From positions 19,673,946 to 19,737,945 of the forward strand of contig CM043969.1 of the NCBI GenBank assembly GCA_014529385.2: a stretch of DNA of 64,000 nt. Reading direction: 5' to 3'. This DNA is from Adiantum capillus-veneris. Its lineage: Eukaryota > Streptophyta > Polypodiopsida > Polypodiales > Pteridaceae. Made by a program: the position numbers and the translations under genes. Position 1 is the first letter of the stretch. The number at the start of each line of letters is the position of its first letter. A model generated the notes under the pieces. That model did no database searches. It was not told where the DNA came from and saw only the letters and a list, made by a program, of their open reading frames with translations. Positions 10,743 to 22,199 of the stretch are shown here, in pieces.

Positions 10743-12772
10743 CGATCCCATAAATTCAAGGATTTTTCGACTCTGTTTGGGATTTTTCACATTAAAAATG
10801 GCCTTTTTTGGGTCAAAAATGACCTGAAAATGACCTAGTTTTGGTCCTAAGTGGAAAAATGGCCCAAAAAATGACACATCCGATGAAAATGCCATGGGAG
10901 GTCTTCTTTTTAATGAAATAACTTGCAATTTTTCACTACTGTGCGATTGTTGTCATGGTTGCTCAATCTATGTGTAGTGCAATCCCACCTCTTCGAAATC
11001 TTGTATCTGAGCTTTTGAGGGAGTGAATTAGGGTTTCCCCTTATCAAAATGGTGTGTGAGCTTCAATTTTGAAGATCTTAAATCTCTACAAAATCAAAAA
11101 ATGTTCGTCGAGAAGGTGGAAGCTCGTGTATTCCTTTCAATTGTTTGATGTTACTACTATGTAATTGGGGGCGAGGCTACATGATTCCATGAAAGAGGGT
11201 TGTGTTTTGATTGGTTTTTGTGCATGCAAGAGCATTGAGGTTTCATGGCTGAACATTTATACTTTTCAATTGATGTTTTTAAGTAGAATTGAAAGTGATT
11301 TGGTGATCCTTTCATCATAATCTGAACTACAAAATTAAGCACGACGGGAAAGAGGGTTTGTGACCTTTCTGTCACGGATGCTCTTAGATTTTGAACCAAC
11401 TTTAGAAAGAGGGTTGGTGATTCTCCATAAGAATCCTTTTCACAAAGTTTTTGTTATTTTCATCACAAACTCTTATAGCCATAGGTTCCACACCTTCCCA
11501 GCTAGACCGCACACATCCCGACAACGTGCCTCCGAACGACATGGGCAGAGATGAAGCGGTTATGGTGGTTGTCGATGATCGATGGGCGACGTGGCAGTCT
11601 AACGGTGGTGCTACATAGTGATGACATGGAAGCCAATAAGGGTGTTTGCCCCACCCAAAAGCGTCACAATTTTTTAAAGGGGAAGAGGTAAGCAAGGCCC
11701 CCCCACTAGCAACATCGCTAGTGGTAAGGGGAGAGGGTATGAGAGAGATGAAGTGTGGAGATGGGATAGAAGAGAGAGGAGAGAGGAGAGAGGAGAGAGG
11801 AGGAAGTAGAACCCCGAGGAGTGCTGGAGAGGGTGAACTCTAAGAAAGCTGGTCAGATGATCCAAAGGACACTTTCCAATGTGGGGAAAAAGGGGGTATG
11901 GTAAAAAAAATATTAAAAAAATCAAAGTGACTGAGGCACAAGTGACATCGCTAGTGCCCCCTCTCAAGTGCAAAGAGGAGAATTTGGAGAGAACAAGCGA
12001 GAAAACAATCTCGTACCCAAGTTTCCAAATCAAGGTGTCAGGTTGCCCAATTAAAAAGAGATTTCCAAAGTTGAAGGCCCCCCCTATAAAGTCATTTTTA
12101 AATCAACTTTTTAACATCGTTTGAAGCCTATAGAGTGGAGTTTTTTGATAGAGGAGTGTGTATGTCAACCTCCTTTATATTTTCTCATGGAAATGGTCAT
12201 TGTGATGGTAGTGCAAGCTTTGTAAGTGTCTCTTGAAGCGTAATCAAGCCACAATTGCCTAGTTTTGGTGTTGTTTCCCCTTTCCCCCTTCTCTTTCTCT
12301 TGCTCTTGTGTTATCTCATGGTGTGGGCAATGCAAATGTGTGTAACCCCCGAGACCAGGGGTGCTTTGTGTAAGAGAGTGAGATTGAGTGGATGTGTGTG
12401 TGTGCAAGGGTTGAGACAAATTGTGCCAGTGGGTGTGAGTTGTGTTGTGGGCAACGTATTCAGATGCAGTCGTAGGGTAGGGGGCCATCTCCGAGCATGT
12501 AATGAGCATTTCAAAACACTCACTACCATAGCCTTAAGCTACCAAGGAAACAATACGCTTGCCATAGTTGTTGGTGCCTAGCATTTTAGAACTCTATGAA
12601 TGCTAGTTATCACACAAGAACACCAAAGGCAAGGAAGAAAATTCCAATCAAGCTCCTCCTCTCCTATATCTCTTCAACACATGTGCTAGTCCTCTAAGGT
12701 GCGGCTCCGATATCATGTCAAAGTCAACACTACAAAAGCATAGAGCCAACAGAGAGAATGCACAAGAGATAG

Positions 12773-12840
<68 letters not shown>

Positions 12841-13020
12841 TCTGATGAACCAATCAACTTGGCAATGAATTCGAGTATTGTGCAATGGGGGCTAGGTCTT
12901 TCTTATATACTAGCCTTGGAAAATTTTCCTACCCAAAACTTTGGTGAATAAGTAAAATAAATACCTAAAGCTAACATAAATATGTGGGTCATATCGGGCC
13001 ATTTACTTGAGATGTTATAA
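10743..13020. other. Gene-free stretch with purine-rich simple repeats
   Basis: No convincing gene on either strand. It holds T-rich DNA (10760-10870), a GAGAGAG-type purine array (about 11771-11803) and open frames that are composition artefacts. Part may be the 3' LTR of relic C, but no second copy exists to test that. Confidence 0.5.
12781..12835. repeat. (AG)n microsatellite
   Basis: An uninterrupted AG dinucleotide run of about 27 units. It creates spurious Arg/Glu and Ser/Leu frames. Confidence 0.97.
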
Positions 13021-13089
13021 CTTCAACAAAAAGAAGAGGTAAGAAGGATGAATCAAATTTGCAATCAGACATAGAATATTCAACAACCT

Positions 13090-13844
13090 CAAATGAAAAT
13101 GTGCAATATCTATGGGGGCAATCACCCTAGCACTCAATGCTACACCCAACCAAGACCTGGACCTCCAAATGTATTGTGACAACCCAAAAGGTGTGCCATT
13201 GAATAGAAGTGGATCAATCATGAAACCCATGAGTGCTATTACAACTAGAATGTCGTGAATGACCATATAATCCTCCACCCATGAACCAACAGCACCATCA
13301 AGGTATCTAGTCAAACAATGTAAATGTTGTACCAGGAGCTGAGAGTTGAGAGACCACATCATTATAATGACAATAGAGTTGCTAAAGATACACTCAACCA
13401 ACCAAACCTCAAGAAAATTAGTCATTAATACCTAGTCTACCCTAATATGAGGGACCCAAAAAACCTTACGGAATTTTTGCAAAAGCCATTCTATACGAAT
13501 AAGCACCTTACTCTTCATGGGAGAACACTAGAACCTTACACCAACCCTCATATGTACCATAGACAACAAGGGATCACTATTTGGAAAATGAAAGTACTTT
13601 GGTTTTTATAGCCAACCCAAACTACAAACCTAGGGCATATCTAGCTAAGCAAGGCCAACCAATTCCACAAACACAACCACCTCATCCCATGGGACCATGC
13701 TATGAGTATGGATGTAGTCACTGGGCTATAAATTTTCCACACAAAGGAGAAATGTTTGGATTCTTTGATTTTTGTCTAGATTGTAACAAAACACACACCA
13801 CTTTGGACTACCCAAAAAACATGACAAAGCATGATGAACTGTAA
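13090..13844 (+). pseudogene. Gag relic related to Gypsy-B
   Basis: The frame with CAIE*KWINHETHECYY (about 13192-13245) matches CAIEGKWTNHETHECYF in the Gypsy-B gag. Just upstream, MCNIYGGNHPSTQCY looks like a degenerate CCHC knuckle. The open frame 13581-13844 ends with two further Cys/His-rich blocks, CYEYGCSHWAINFPHK and FCLDCNKTHTTLDYPK. Several stops and shifts separate the pieces. A third relic of the Gypsy-A/B family or a close relative. Confidence 0.6.
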
Positions 13845-14420
13845 GGTCTCTACTTTCGAATTTCACACAAGTTCTATTACTCATTTGAATTTTTTTTAAC
13901 CATCACTCATTATTTAAGATATTCGAGTTCAAATTATGAATCGTAGGTTGAGAAAACCTAGAATTTAAAATTTATGCTACAAAATTATGACATGTTTAGC
14001 TATATGAATCACTAACTAACTTATTGCAAGACTTATTTACTGATTGTAGAATTTTCATTTACTACTGTAAAGTTTAACTTAAAAAATGTAAAGTAAATTA
14101 TCATTAAGGAAATAAATAAAATAATTATAAAGACAAAAGAATACACAGGGATGACAAGTGAAGGCACATGGACTCACCTGGACTCACATAGGAGGGGACA
14201 AAGTGGGACACACTGTCACATGAAAAGGAGAGGCTAGTCTTGACTAATCTTAATGAGGGGGGGCTGTGTGGCCTTATCTTTTGATGATAATGACAAAGTG
14301 GTCAAGCTGATGGGTACCACAAGGGTACCAAAAACGCGGGTATGATTTTTGAGAAAATAATTTTTTTTTGAAAAAAAAAATAAATTTTTTTGATTTTTTT
14401 TTTGGACGTTTTCTTTTCTG

Positions 14421-14430
14421 CTATAAATAG
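14421..14430 (+). promoter_or_regulatory. TATA box, element D left repeat
   Basis: CTATAAATAG, conserved at 18783-18792 in the right copy. Transcription would be expected to start about 30 bases downstream. Confidence 0.65.
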
Positions 14431-14609
14431 AGCATCCATGCTCACACTTTAGACATAGAGATTGCCTCTATAGCGCTCACAAAGTGCTACCACTTCTCTT
14501 AGAGAGAAGGCATCCACAAACCACTAAGAGAGCAAAAACTCTAGTGGACTAATAAGGTGCGTATTAATTAAGCATTCAATTAACTTTAGGAATGATGTAT
14601 GTGTGTTAT

Positions 14610-15175
14610 CTCTTACTCTTATCTCTCTAATAGATTAGTAAGATTCAATTAGTTGTGTGTGTGTGTGTGTGCTATTTCCTACTCTAATCTCTCTAATAGA
14701 TTAGTAAGATTCAATTAACTATGTGTGTGTGTGTGCTATCTCCTAATCTAATCTCTCTAATAGATTAGTAAGATTCAATTAGCTATGTGTGTCTGCGTGC
14801 TATCTCTTACTCTAATCTCTCTAATAGATTAGTAAGATTCAATTAGCTATGTGTGTGTGTATGTGTGCTATCTCCTACTCTAATCTCTCTAATAGATTAG
14901 TAAGATTCAATTAGCTACGTGTGTGTGCGTTCTATCTCTTACTCTAATTTCTCTAATAGAAGATTCAATTAGTTTTAAGAAGGATATGTGTGCGTGTGTG
15001 CTATCTCTTACTCTAATCTCTCTAATACATTGGTGAGATTCAATTAGCTTTAGAAAAGGATGTGTGTGTGTTCTTTTTTACACTAATCTTCTAATGGATT
15101 AGTAAGATTCAATTAACTTTAGAAAAGATGTGTGTGTATGTTTTCTCTTACTCTAATCTCTCTAAGTATACCTAC
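14610..15175 (+). repeat. 65-bp minisatellite, left repeat
   Basis: About eight tandem units with core TACTCTAATCTCTCTAATAG, then ATTAGTAAGATTCAATTAG and a (GT)n stretch with GCTATCTC. Later units are more diverged and carry TTTAGAAAAGGATG inserts. Confidence 0.9.
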
Positions 15176-15307
15176 TCTCTCTAGTTAATACATCTTCACT
15201 ATTAACTTATGCATAGTTAATTGAAAGTTAATACATAAGAGAACTCATCATATTCTTATTATACATGATGAAATTATCATTCAACAATTTTATTGAGTCT
15301 CCGCAAC

Positions 15308-15674
15308 AAATACACCTAATCGAGCTAGAGGACGAGGCCAAATAATAAATCGTGGAGGAAGAAATGGAGGACGAGGTCGAGGGCGCGGAATGGCTGCCAA
15401 AGTCAATGCTATCATAGGAGAACCAACATTGGGAGAAGAACAAGAGGAAAGAGCAACTCTACATGCTGCAATTGATAACCCAAGAGCAAGACAACAATAT
15501 GCTGTCATTCAAACACCTGCAAATCACAAAGGTGAAAAATTTGAGCTTCTTATTGATTGTGGCAGTACTCATTCTTTCTTGTCACCTAAATGTTTAAGGA
15601 GGTTAGGACTTAATCAACACCCTGCAAGAAAGATGAGAGTTGAATTAGCCAATGGAAAGGAGGTGTTATCTTAG
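15308..15674 (+). pseudogene. Element D gag tail and protease N-part
   Basis: Starts in an Arg-Gly-rich gag tail (NRARGRGQ, RGGRNGGRGRGRG) and runs into the protease, FELLIDCGSTHSFLS. The active site is D-C-G (15555-15563) where D-S-G or D-T-G is usual. An in-frame TAG at 15672-15674 ends it; the next frame is the same, so only this stop separates the two. Confidence 0.85.
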
Positions 15675-17321
15675 TACACTGTAGGAAAAATAGATTTCAA
15701 GTTGGGAGAATACTCTACTTCTGCTACTTTTCGAACCTTACCCATAGGAATCTATGACAGAATTCTTGGAATGGATTGGTTAGCCAGCCATAATGCCAAT
15801 ATCCATTGTGCCCAAGGAAGTGTTACTTTTGTGGACAACCAAGGTCAAGAAGTCACTATTCAAGGCCAGAATGGACGACCAAAAGCTTACTTGGTCAAAG
15901 CTAATCGTCTTTTGAAAGGGTTACGCAAGGGTCAACAATTTTTTGTAGTCAAGCTAAACAAAGTAGAAAAATCTTCTTCCAACCCTGAACCAATGTGGCT
16001 AGAAGAATTTTTGGATGTTTTCCCAACTGAACTTTCTGAACTACCACCACCTTGCGAGGTAGACCATGAAATCAAAATTTTCCCAGGTAGTGAACCAGTC
16101 TCAAGAGCGCCATACAAGATGTCACTTCCAGAGGCTATAGAACTCAAGGAGCACCTCAAGCAGTTGATTGAGCAAGGGTTTATCCGACCTAGTACATCTC
16201 CATGGGGTGCACCTGTTCTCTTCCAAAAGAAAAAGGATGGCTCTCTTCGACTTTGCATAGATTATAGGGGCTTAAATCAGGTTACCATCAAGAATAAATA
16301 TCCAATTCCTCGTATTGATGAGATGCTGGACAGATTACATGGAGCCAAAATATTCACAAAGATTGATCTTCGATCTGGCTATCATCAAATTCGAATCCAG
16401 GAGGATGATATCTCCAAAACAGCTTTCAACACTCGTTATGGTCATTACGAATTTACAGTGATGGCTTTCGGACTTACGAATGCTCCTGCAACTTTCAATC
16501 GTCTGATGCACGATATCTTTAGAGAATTCTTGGACGATTTTGTCCTAGTATTCTTTGACAATATCTTAATTTATTCCAAATCAAAAGAAGAGAATGAAGG
16601 ACATGTTAGGAAAGTGTTAGAGCTTTTACGCCGAAATAAGTTGTATGCAAAGAAAAGCAAATGTACCTTCTTTACCCCTAAGGTCTGTTACTTAGGGTTT
16701 ATCATTTCACCTAAACGAGTCTCTGTTGACCCTGACAAAGTCAAGGATATTGTGGAATGGCCTCAACCCACTTCACAAACCGAAGTCAGAGGGTTCTTAG
16801 GTATCACAGGGTGGTACAGGATCTTTGTAAAGGACTATGCTCTTAAAGTTGCACCACTAACCGACTTGCTAAAGAAAGGATCTACGATACTTTGGGAAGA
16901 AAAACATGAATCTTGCTTCAAACAGCTTAAGGAGTATCTTGCTTCAGAACCTCTCTTAAAACTTCCAGATTTCACCCAAGAATTCGAGGTGATCACAGAT
17001 GCTAGTAACCTTGCATTAGGAGGAGTCCTTACTCAAGAAGGAAGGCCTGTAGCTTATACTTCTTGGAAGCTTAGGATTCATGAAGTGAATTATGCTACAC
17101 ATGATTTAGAATTGCTAGCAGTTATTCACGCTCTCAAGCTATGGAAACATTATCTATTGGGACGCAAATTCCAGTTGGTAACAGACCACAAGAGCCTTGA
17201 GTGGATTTTTACCCAACCTAACCTTAACATGAGACAGAGCAGATGGATAGAACTCATGCACGAATATGATTTTGATATTAAATTTAGACCAGGTAAGATA
17301 ATGTTGTGGCAGATGCCCTAA
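15675..17321 (+). pseudogene. Element D protease C-part, RT and RNase H
   Basis: [20 protein letters not shown] completes the protease. RT follows with [52 protein letters not shown] and [14 protein letters not shown]. The catalytic box reads FFDN (16551-16562) where Y-x-D-D is required, so the second Asp is Asn. RNase H follows ([45 protein letters not shown]). The long frame is otherwise open; a frameshift near 17295 ends it before the usual N-V-V-A-D-A-L-S-R. Confidence 0.92.
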
Positions 17322-18371
17322 GCCGTAAAGCTTTTCTGGGGGCAATTTCCATGGCTAACAACCCCATTTTAGACAAGGTCTCGGATGCTGTTGTCAGAGA
17401 TGCAGATTACCAGATGCTTGCTAGTATCCTACGTGAAGAGAGGGTATCATCAAATTAGCCTAAACCTTTACATTACTCCTTAGAAGATGGAAAAATTTAC
17501 TATAGGAATCAACTATGCATACCTAAAGATTCTACCCTAAGGAATGCTATCCTATATGAAGCACATGATGGCCCAACTTCAGGACATCCAGGTTATGCCA
17601 AAACCATCAATGCAATTCGCAGAAGTTACTATTGGCAAGGTATGAAGGGTGATGTCCTTCGCTATGTCAAGCAGTGTTTGTCTTGTCAAAGGATTAAGGC
17701 AGAAAGACTAAAGATGCCAAGTAAATTACATCCTTTAGATATTCCCCAAATGAAATGGGAATGTATTAGCATGGACTTTATCACCGGGTTTCCTTTTGTT
17801 CAAGCTGGCTATGATTCAATCATGGTCATAGTCGACTTGCTTACTAAAGTGGCTCACTTAATCCCAGTCAAGACAACCTTTACAGCTTCAGATATTGCTC
17901 GTCTGTTTGGGAAGGAGGTTTTCAGAATTCATGGTTTACCCAAGAGAATTGTCAGCAATCGTGATGCCAAGTTTACTTCAAAGTTTTGGGTATCATTGTT
18001 TCAAGCTATTGGAACCCAGTTATGTTTTAGTACTGCTTATCATCCTCAAACTGATGGCCAAACTGAAAGAGTTAATCAAAGTAATTGAAGACATCCTCAG
18101 AGCCTACTGCAATAGAGAACCTCGCAAGTGGATTCAATACCTACCCTTGGTAGAGTATGCATACAATTCCTCTACTCATAGAAGTATTGGAATGACACTT
18201 TTTAATGCTCTTTATGGTCAAGAATTTTTATCACCTCTTAACTTTTCTGACCCCACTATAAGGGTAGAAGCCTCAAAGAAAATGCGTGAAGAAATGGAAG
18301 CTCAAACCAAAGCCATTCTCGAAGGGATATTCAAGCGGCTCAAGATCGACAAAAGAAGTACGCCGACTTAA
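17300..18371 (+). pseudogene. Element D integrase
   Basis: [12 protein letters not shown] begins the frame, with one TAG near 17458. The zinc domain has H...H in EAHDGPTSGHPGY and CLSCQ. In the core the first Asp is in SMDFITGFP. The second site reads SNRDAKF with AAT at 17957-17959, where S-D-R-D is expected, so that catalytic Asp is Asn. The Glu is present in TDGQTERVN. A shift near 18075 moves the rest (EDILRAYCNREPRKWIQYLP) to another frame. Confidence 0.9.
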
Positions 18372-18560
18372 AAAGATCTGATCGGATTTTCAAAGAAGGT
18401 GACAAAGTTTTCTTACGAGTAAAACCCAAAAGAGCAATCTGTCTCTCAGAAGGTATAAGAAGCTTAGCTACCGATATTGTGGACCTTAAATCAAGGTTGT
18501 AAGTGATCAAGCTTATAGACTAAAACTCCCTTCTCATCTCAAAGTGCATGATGTATTTCA
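18356..18560 (+). pseudogene. Element D post-integrase tail, cut by repeat
   Basis: KYADLKRSDRIFKEGDKVFL, RVKPKRAI is the small C-terminal domain of Gypsy integrase. The text decays, then returns as LPSHLKVHDVFH and stops abruptly where the right repeat begins. No chromodomain or purine tract follows. Confidence 0.8.
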
Positions 18561-18782
18561 TGGGACACACTGTCACATGAAAAGGAGAGGCTAGTCTTCA
18601 CTAATCTTAATGAGGGGGGGCTGTGTGGCCTTATCTTTTGATGATAATGACAAAGTGATCAAGCTGATGGGTACCACAAGGGTACCAAAAACGCGGGTAT
18701 GATTTTGGAGAAAAAAAATATTTTAAAAAAAAGTAAAAATAATTTTTTTTTGGGAAAAAAAATTTGGACGTTTTCTTTTCTA

Positions 18783-18792
18783 CTATAAATAG
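18783..18792 (+). promoter_or_regulatory. TATA box, element D right repeat
   Basis: CTATAAATAG in the same context as 14421-14430. Confidence 0.65.
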
Positions 18793-18964
18793 AGCATCTA
18801 TGCTCACACTTTAGACATAGAGATTGTCTCTATAGCGCTCACGAAGTGCTACCACTTCTCTTAGAGAGAAGGCGTCCACAAACCACTAAGAGAGCAAAAA
18901 CTCTAGTGGACTAATAAGGTGCGTATTAATTAAGCATTCAATTAACTTTATGAATGATGTATGT

Positions 18965-19455
18965 GTGCTATCTCTTACTCTAATCTCTCTAATAGATTAG
19001 TAAGATTCAATTAGCTATGTGTGTGTGTGTGCTATCTCCTACTCTAATCTCTCTAATAGATTAGTAAGATTCAATTAGCTATGTGTGTGTGTGTGCTATC
19101 TCCTACTCTAATCTCTCTAATAGATTAGTAAGATTCAATTAGCTATGTGCGTGTGCATGCTATCTCTTACTCTAATCTCTCTAATAGATTAGTAAGATTC
19201 AATTAGCTACGTGTGTGTGCGTGCTATCTCTTACTCTAATTTCTCTAATAGAAGATTCAATTAGTTTTAAGAAGGATATGTGTGCGTGTGTGCTATCTCT
19301 TACTCTAATCTCTCTAATAGATTGGTGAGATTCAATTAGCTTTAGAAAAGGATGTGTGTGTGTTCTTTTTTACACTAATCTTCTAATGGATTAGTAAGAT
19401 TCAATTAACTTTAGAAAAGATGTGTGTGTATGTTTTCTCTTACTCTAATCTCTCT
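18965..19455 (+). repeat. 65-bp minisatellite, right repeat
   Basis: About seven units of the same minisatellite as 14610-15175, ending with the same diverged units. Confidence 0.9.
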
Positions 19456-19587
19456 AAGTATACCTACTCTCTCTAGTTAATACATATTCACTATTAACTT
19501 ATGCATAGCTAATTGAAAGTTAATACATAAGAGAACTCATCATATTCTTATTATACATGATGAACTTATCATTCAACAATTTCATTG

Positions 19588-21764
19588 TCGATTAGATTAA
19601 GTAGAATTTTGAATAATACTAAAAATTGATTTAGTTGAAGTATAGAAATGGAAGTTAGAATTGGATTAGAAATGTCATGCATAAAAGTAATGCAATCCTA
19701 AACTTTCACTCGTAGTTTAAACACTTAATTTTTTATTAATTATGATTAACAAATATTTGATGTATAGAAATTAGATGTAGAACAACAACACTAAGTGTGA
19801 ATCCGAGTTGGCGAGGATTCAAATTACAGACTCTCTTTGGAAACAAGGAGATTACTAGGGAAATTGACCAATTTAATGTTCTAAGTGTATAACATAAGTG
19901 TAGTACAAAAAACTGGCTCCAAAGCGTGCTCGAACACAATGCGCTAATGATCATGAAGCCAGTACAACCAACGGGGGAACTCCTGCGGAACATGCTATGT
20001 CTCCACCAATCGGAGCTATGGTACAGGTTAGTATTGCAGTTTCAAGTTATGCATCATTGCATATGCGAGACCATAGAAATATAATATTTACCTTATGAAA
20101 AGAAAACACGGACCGAAACCACGGGGCTTAACCCCAAGAAACTCGGCATATGTTTGACAAGTAGGAAAGATTGTCTGGTTAAATTGGTTGCTATAGGAAA
20201 GAATGTTTGTCCAAAACCTTCGGTATGGTTTCTCTCAAGTCTCTCTACTTATTAGCGTTGGCATTATGTGGCAGTTGCTGAGGTGTGAGATGATGCCCAG
20301 GATGGCACCGCTGATGCTGTGGTGGGAGTACACCTAGATTAGCCCAGCTGGATAGTGCAGTTTTGTTTTTCCGTGGCGTGAGAATGATGCCAAGATTGGC
20401 ACCGTTGTTGCTGTGGCGGGAGTACGTCCAGATTAGCACAACGAGTACTTATCGAGCGGTATGGGACGCTCATGAGGACAAGGGTTTTTATAAATAATGT
20501 ATATACCGATCGGACATAATAGCGCCGGTAGAGATTCTTGAGTGAACCTAATCCAAGGGTTGTTGGTTTAAAATTGGACAACTTCTTGTTTGACTATTGT
20601 TTGTAATACTGTTTGAAGGGCTGTTTTAACGAACCAGTATCATAAATAAAGTAAAGGAACATGTATGTTTAAACAGTGTGGTAGTAATTAGATAACAAAA
20701 GAAGGGTGAGTGCGGGGTGGAAAGTGAGAGAATGATACCCCGACGGTATCATTCTATGGACGGGTGGATCCGATGAGTCGGGGTAACTTTCCAACGCTAG
20801 AAATTGTTTTTTTTAAAGTCATAAATCTTAAAAGAGACAAACCTTGGCGGCTGTGCTTCTGAAACATGGGGTAAAAAGCGCACAGGTTGGTCACTCTAAG
20901 ATTTATACTTTTAGGTATAATTGATTATACATAGTTTTTAGATAGGGTTATGGTGGTCACACTCCGCCATAGCGAAATAGGACCAATCCTTCACTAACGG
21001 TTCATGCCCGTGGCTACGTAGTAGCTAAGGCAATGCCCGTTGGTTTTTGTTTTTCAGGATTGGAGACCTATCAAAGGTACTCCGCTCCTCTCAAAATGGG
21101 GCAGGGACCTCACATGAACAAGATGGGATTCCTACCCAGCCCCAATGAATCGGATTCAAATTGAATTACTCCAGTCAATGTGGTGACAAGAGTCCAAGAT
21201 CAAGAAGCCTTGAATGATGAGAATAACAAAAAAAGGAGCCCACAAAGGTAAATTCTACCAAAATGAACATTAAATCGATACAGATGACAAAAATCTTGAA
21301 AAGTCAAGATAAAAAAATGAGAGCAATAAGAGATAAAAAAGGAAGTAACCATGGCCATAGAGCTCTCACAAGCTTGAGAGAAATTGAAACAAAACAAAGG
21401 AAAAGGAATCTTGAATAGTGGGGCCAAACAACTCCCCTTAATTAGTTCAAGAGGATTGGTGTTGGTAGACAAATTCTTTGAGCCACTAGATGCCTTATTG
21501 CAAGTATATGAGGCTAGACTCACCCACCCAACCAGATGATAAAGCAAAGATGGATGCCATATCACTATGAAGAAGTTGAGAAATTAATGTGGGAAATGTG
21601 TAAGAAATCAATAGAGACTGTACAAGTCTTAATGGAACCTATGCAAAACAATACAAAATGCCAAAGAGTTAAGCGTGAGATAAGGAGAAAAGTGATGAAG
21701 CATCCTCTCAAATAAAAACAAAACCAGAACCAGAGCCTTGGAAGTAGAAACTTAGTCACACAAA
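19588..21764. other. Gene-free stretch
   Basis: No gene I can support. Two diverged copies of a ~58-base segment (TGATGCC...GGCACCG...GGGAGTACA/GTCC...TAGATTAGC) lie about 93 bases apart at 20287-20344 and 20381-20438. A palindrome-like GATACCCCGACGGTATC lies near 20734. Minus-strand frames in 21200-21760 show no family resemblance. Confidence 0.45.
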
Positions 21765-22199
21765 TTGTTCATGAGTTACATATGTAACTTGTCATATTTG
21801 GTAGCACCTATCCCAGAGATTGAGGAACCATGGCCAAATGAATTATGGGAAGCAATTAGGAATGTAGAGGCCGTAACAAGTGCAACCTATCAATTCATCC
21901 CTATCCCTAAGATAAACATGAAACATGAGCATTTAACCGTCAATGTTAAGTCTCTCCATGGGGACATGGGATATGTTGCTTCAAGAGATAGCAAATCTTG
22001 TACCCTAGAAACCTTTCTAACACAAGAGAATGCAAGACACTATAGGTGTGGGAAGTATACAACACTAGTATCCATTTTCATATTCTCCATGAGCACATTT
22101 TCACATTCACTATGTATAAATTTTCAAGCTCTCTACAAGTTTCAAATTGTATCTACTATTTTACTTTGTGTACCTTGGTCAACTAACCATTTATTTTAA
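21765..22199 (+). CDS. Hypothetical ORF, unrecognised
   Basis: An open frame of 144 codons starting at an ATG. The middle part (PIPEIEEPWPNELWEAIRNV and neighbours) has protein-like composition, but the end turns hydrophobic and Ser/Phe-rich as if read from non-coding DNA. I see no known domain. It may be a fragment of a transposon ORF or chance. Confidence 0.2.
   Translation: MFMSYICNLSYLVAPIPEIEEPWPNELWEAIRNVEAVTSATYQFIPIPKINMKHEHLTVNVKSLHGDMGYVASRDSKSCTLETFLTQENARHYRCGKYTTLVSIFIFSMSTFSHSLCINFQALYKFQIVSTILLCVPWSTNHLF

Larger units (their letters stand above)
14204..15295 (+). repeat. Element D left LTR-like repeat
   Basis: 1092 bases, near-identical to 18561-19587 except for one extra minisatellite unit. 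A purine-rich tract AGGAGGGGACAAAG lies directly before it. The true LTR start may be further left, because the right copy could be truncated at its 5' side. Confidence 0.85.
14204..19587 (+). mobile_element. Element D, Gypsy pol between 1-kb LTR-like repeats
   Basis: Two direct repeats, 14204-15295 and 18561-19587, flank a Gypsy protease-RT-RNase H-integrase segment. Both begin TGGGACACACTG and both contain a TATA box and a 65-bp minisatellite, so they behave as LTRs. No primer site follows the left repeat: it runs straight into the RGG tail of gag. No polypurine tract precedes the right one: it is fused to the pol text inside LKVHDVFH. No matching 5-bp target duplication is seen (CAAAG on the left). 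The element is either doubly deleted or a captured pol segment. Confidence 0.8.
18561..19587 (+). repeat. Element D right LTR-like repeat
   Basis: 1027 bases matching 14204-15295. Its TATA box is at 18783-18792. It has one minisatellite unit fewer, which accounts for the length difference. Identity ends at AATTTCATTG, after which the two flanks differ. Confidence 0.85.

Noticed and set aside
13015-13425. 136-codon minus-strand frame
   Set aside because: It is the antisense shadow of the gag relic; the plus strand shows the CAIE-KW-HETHECY match.
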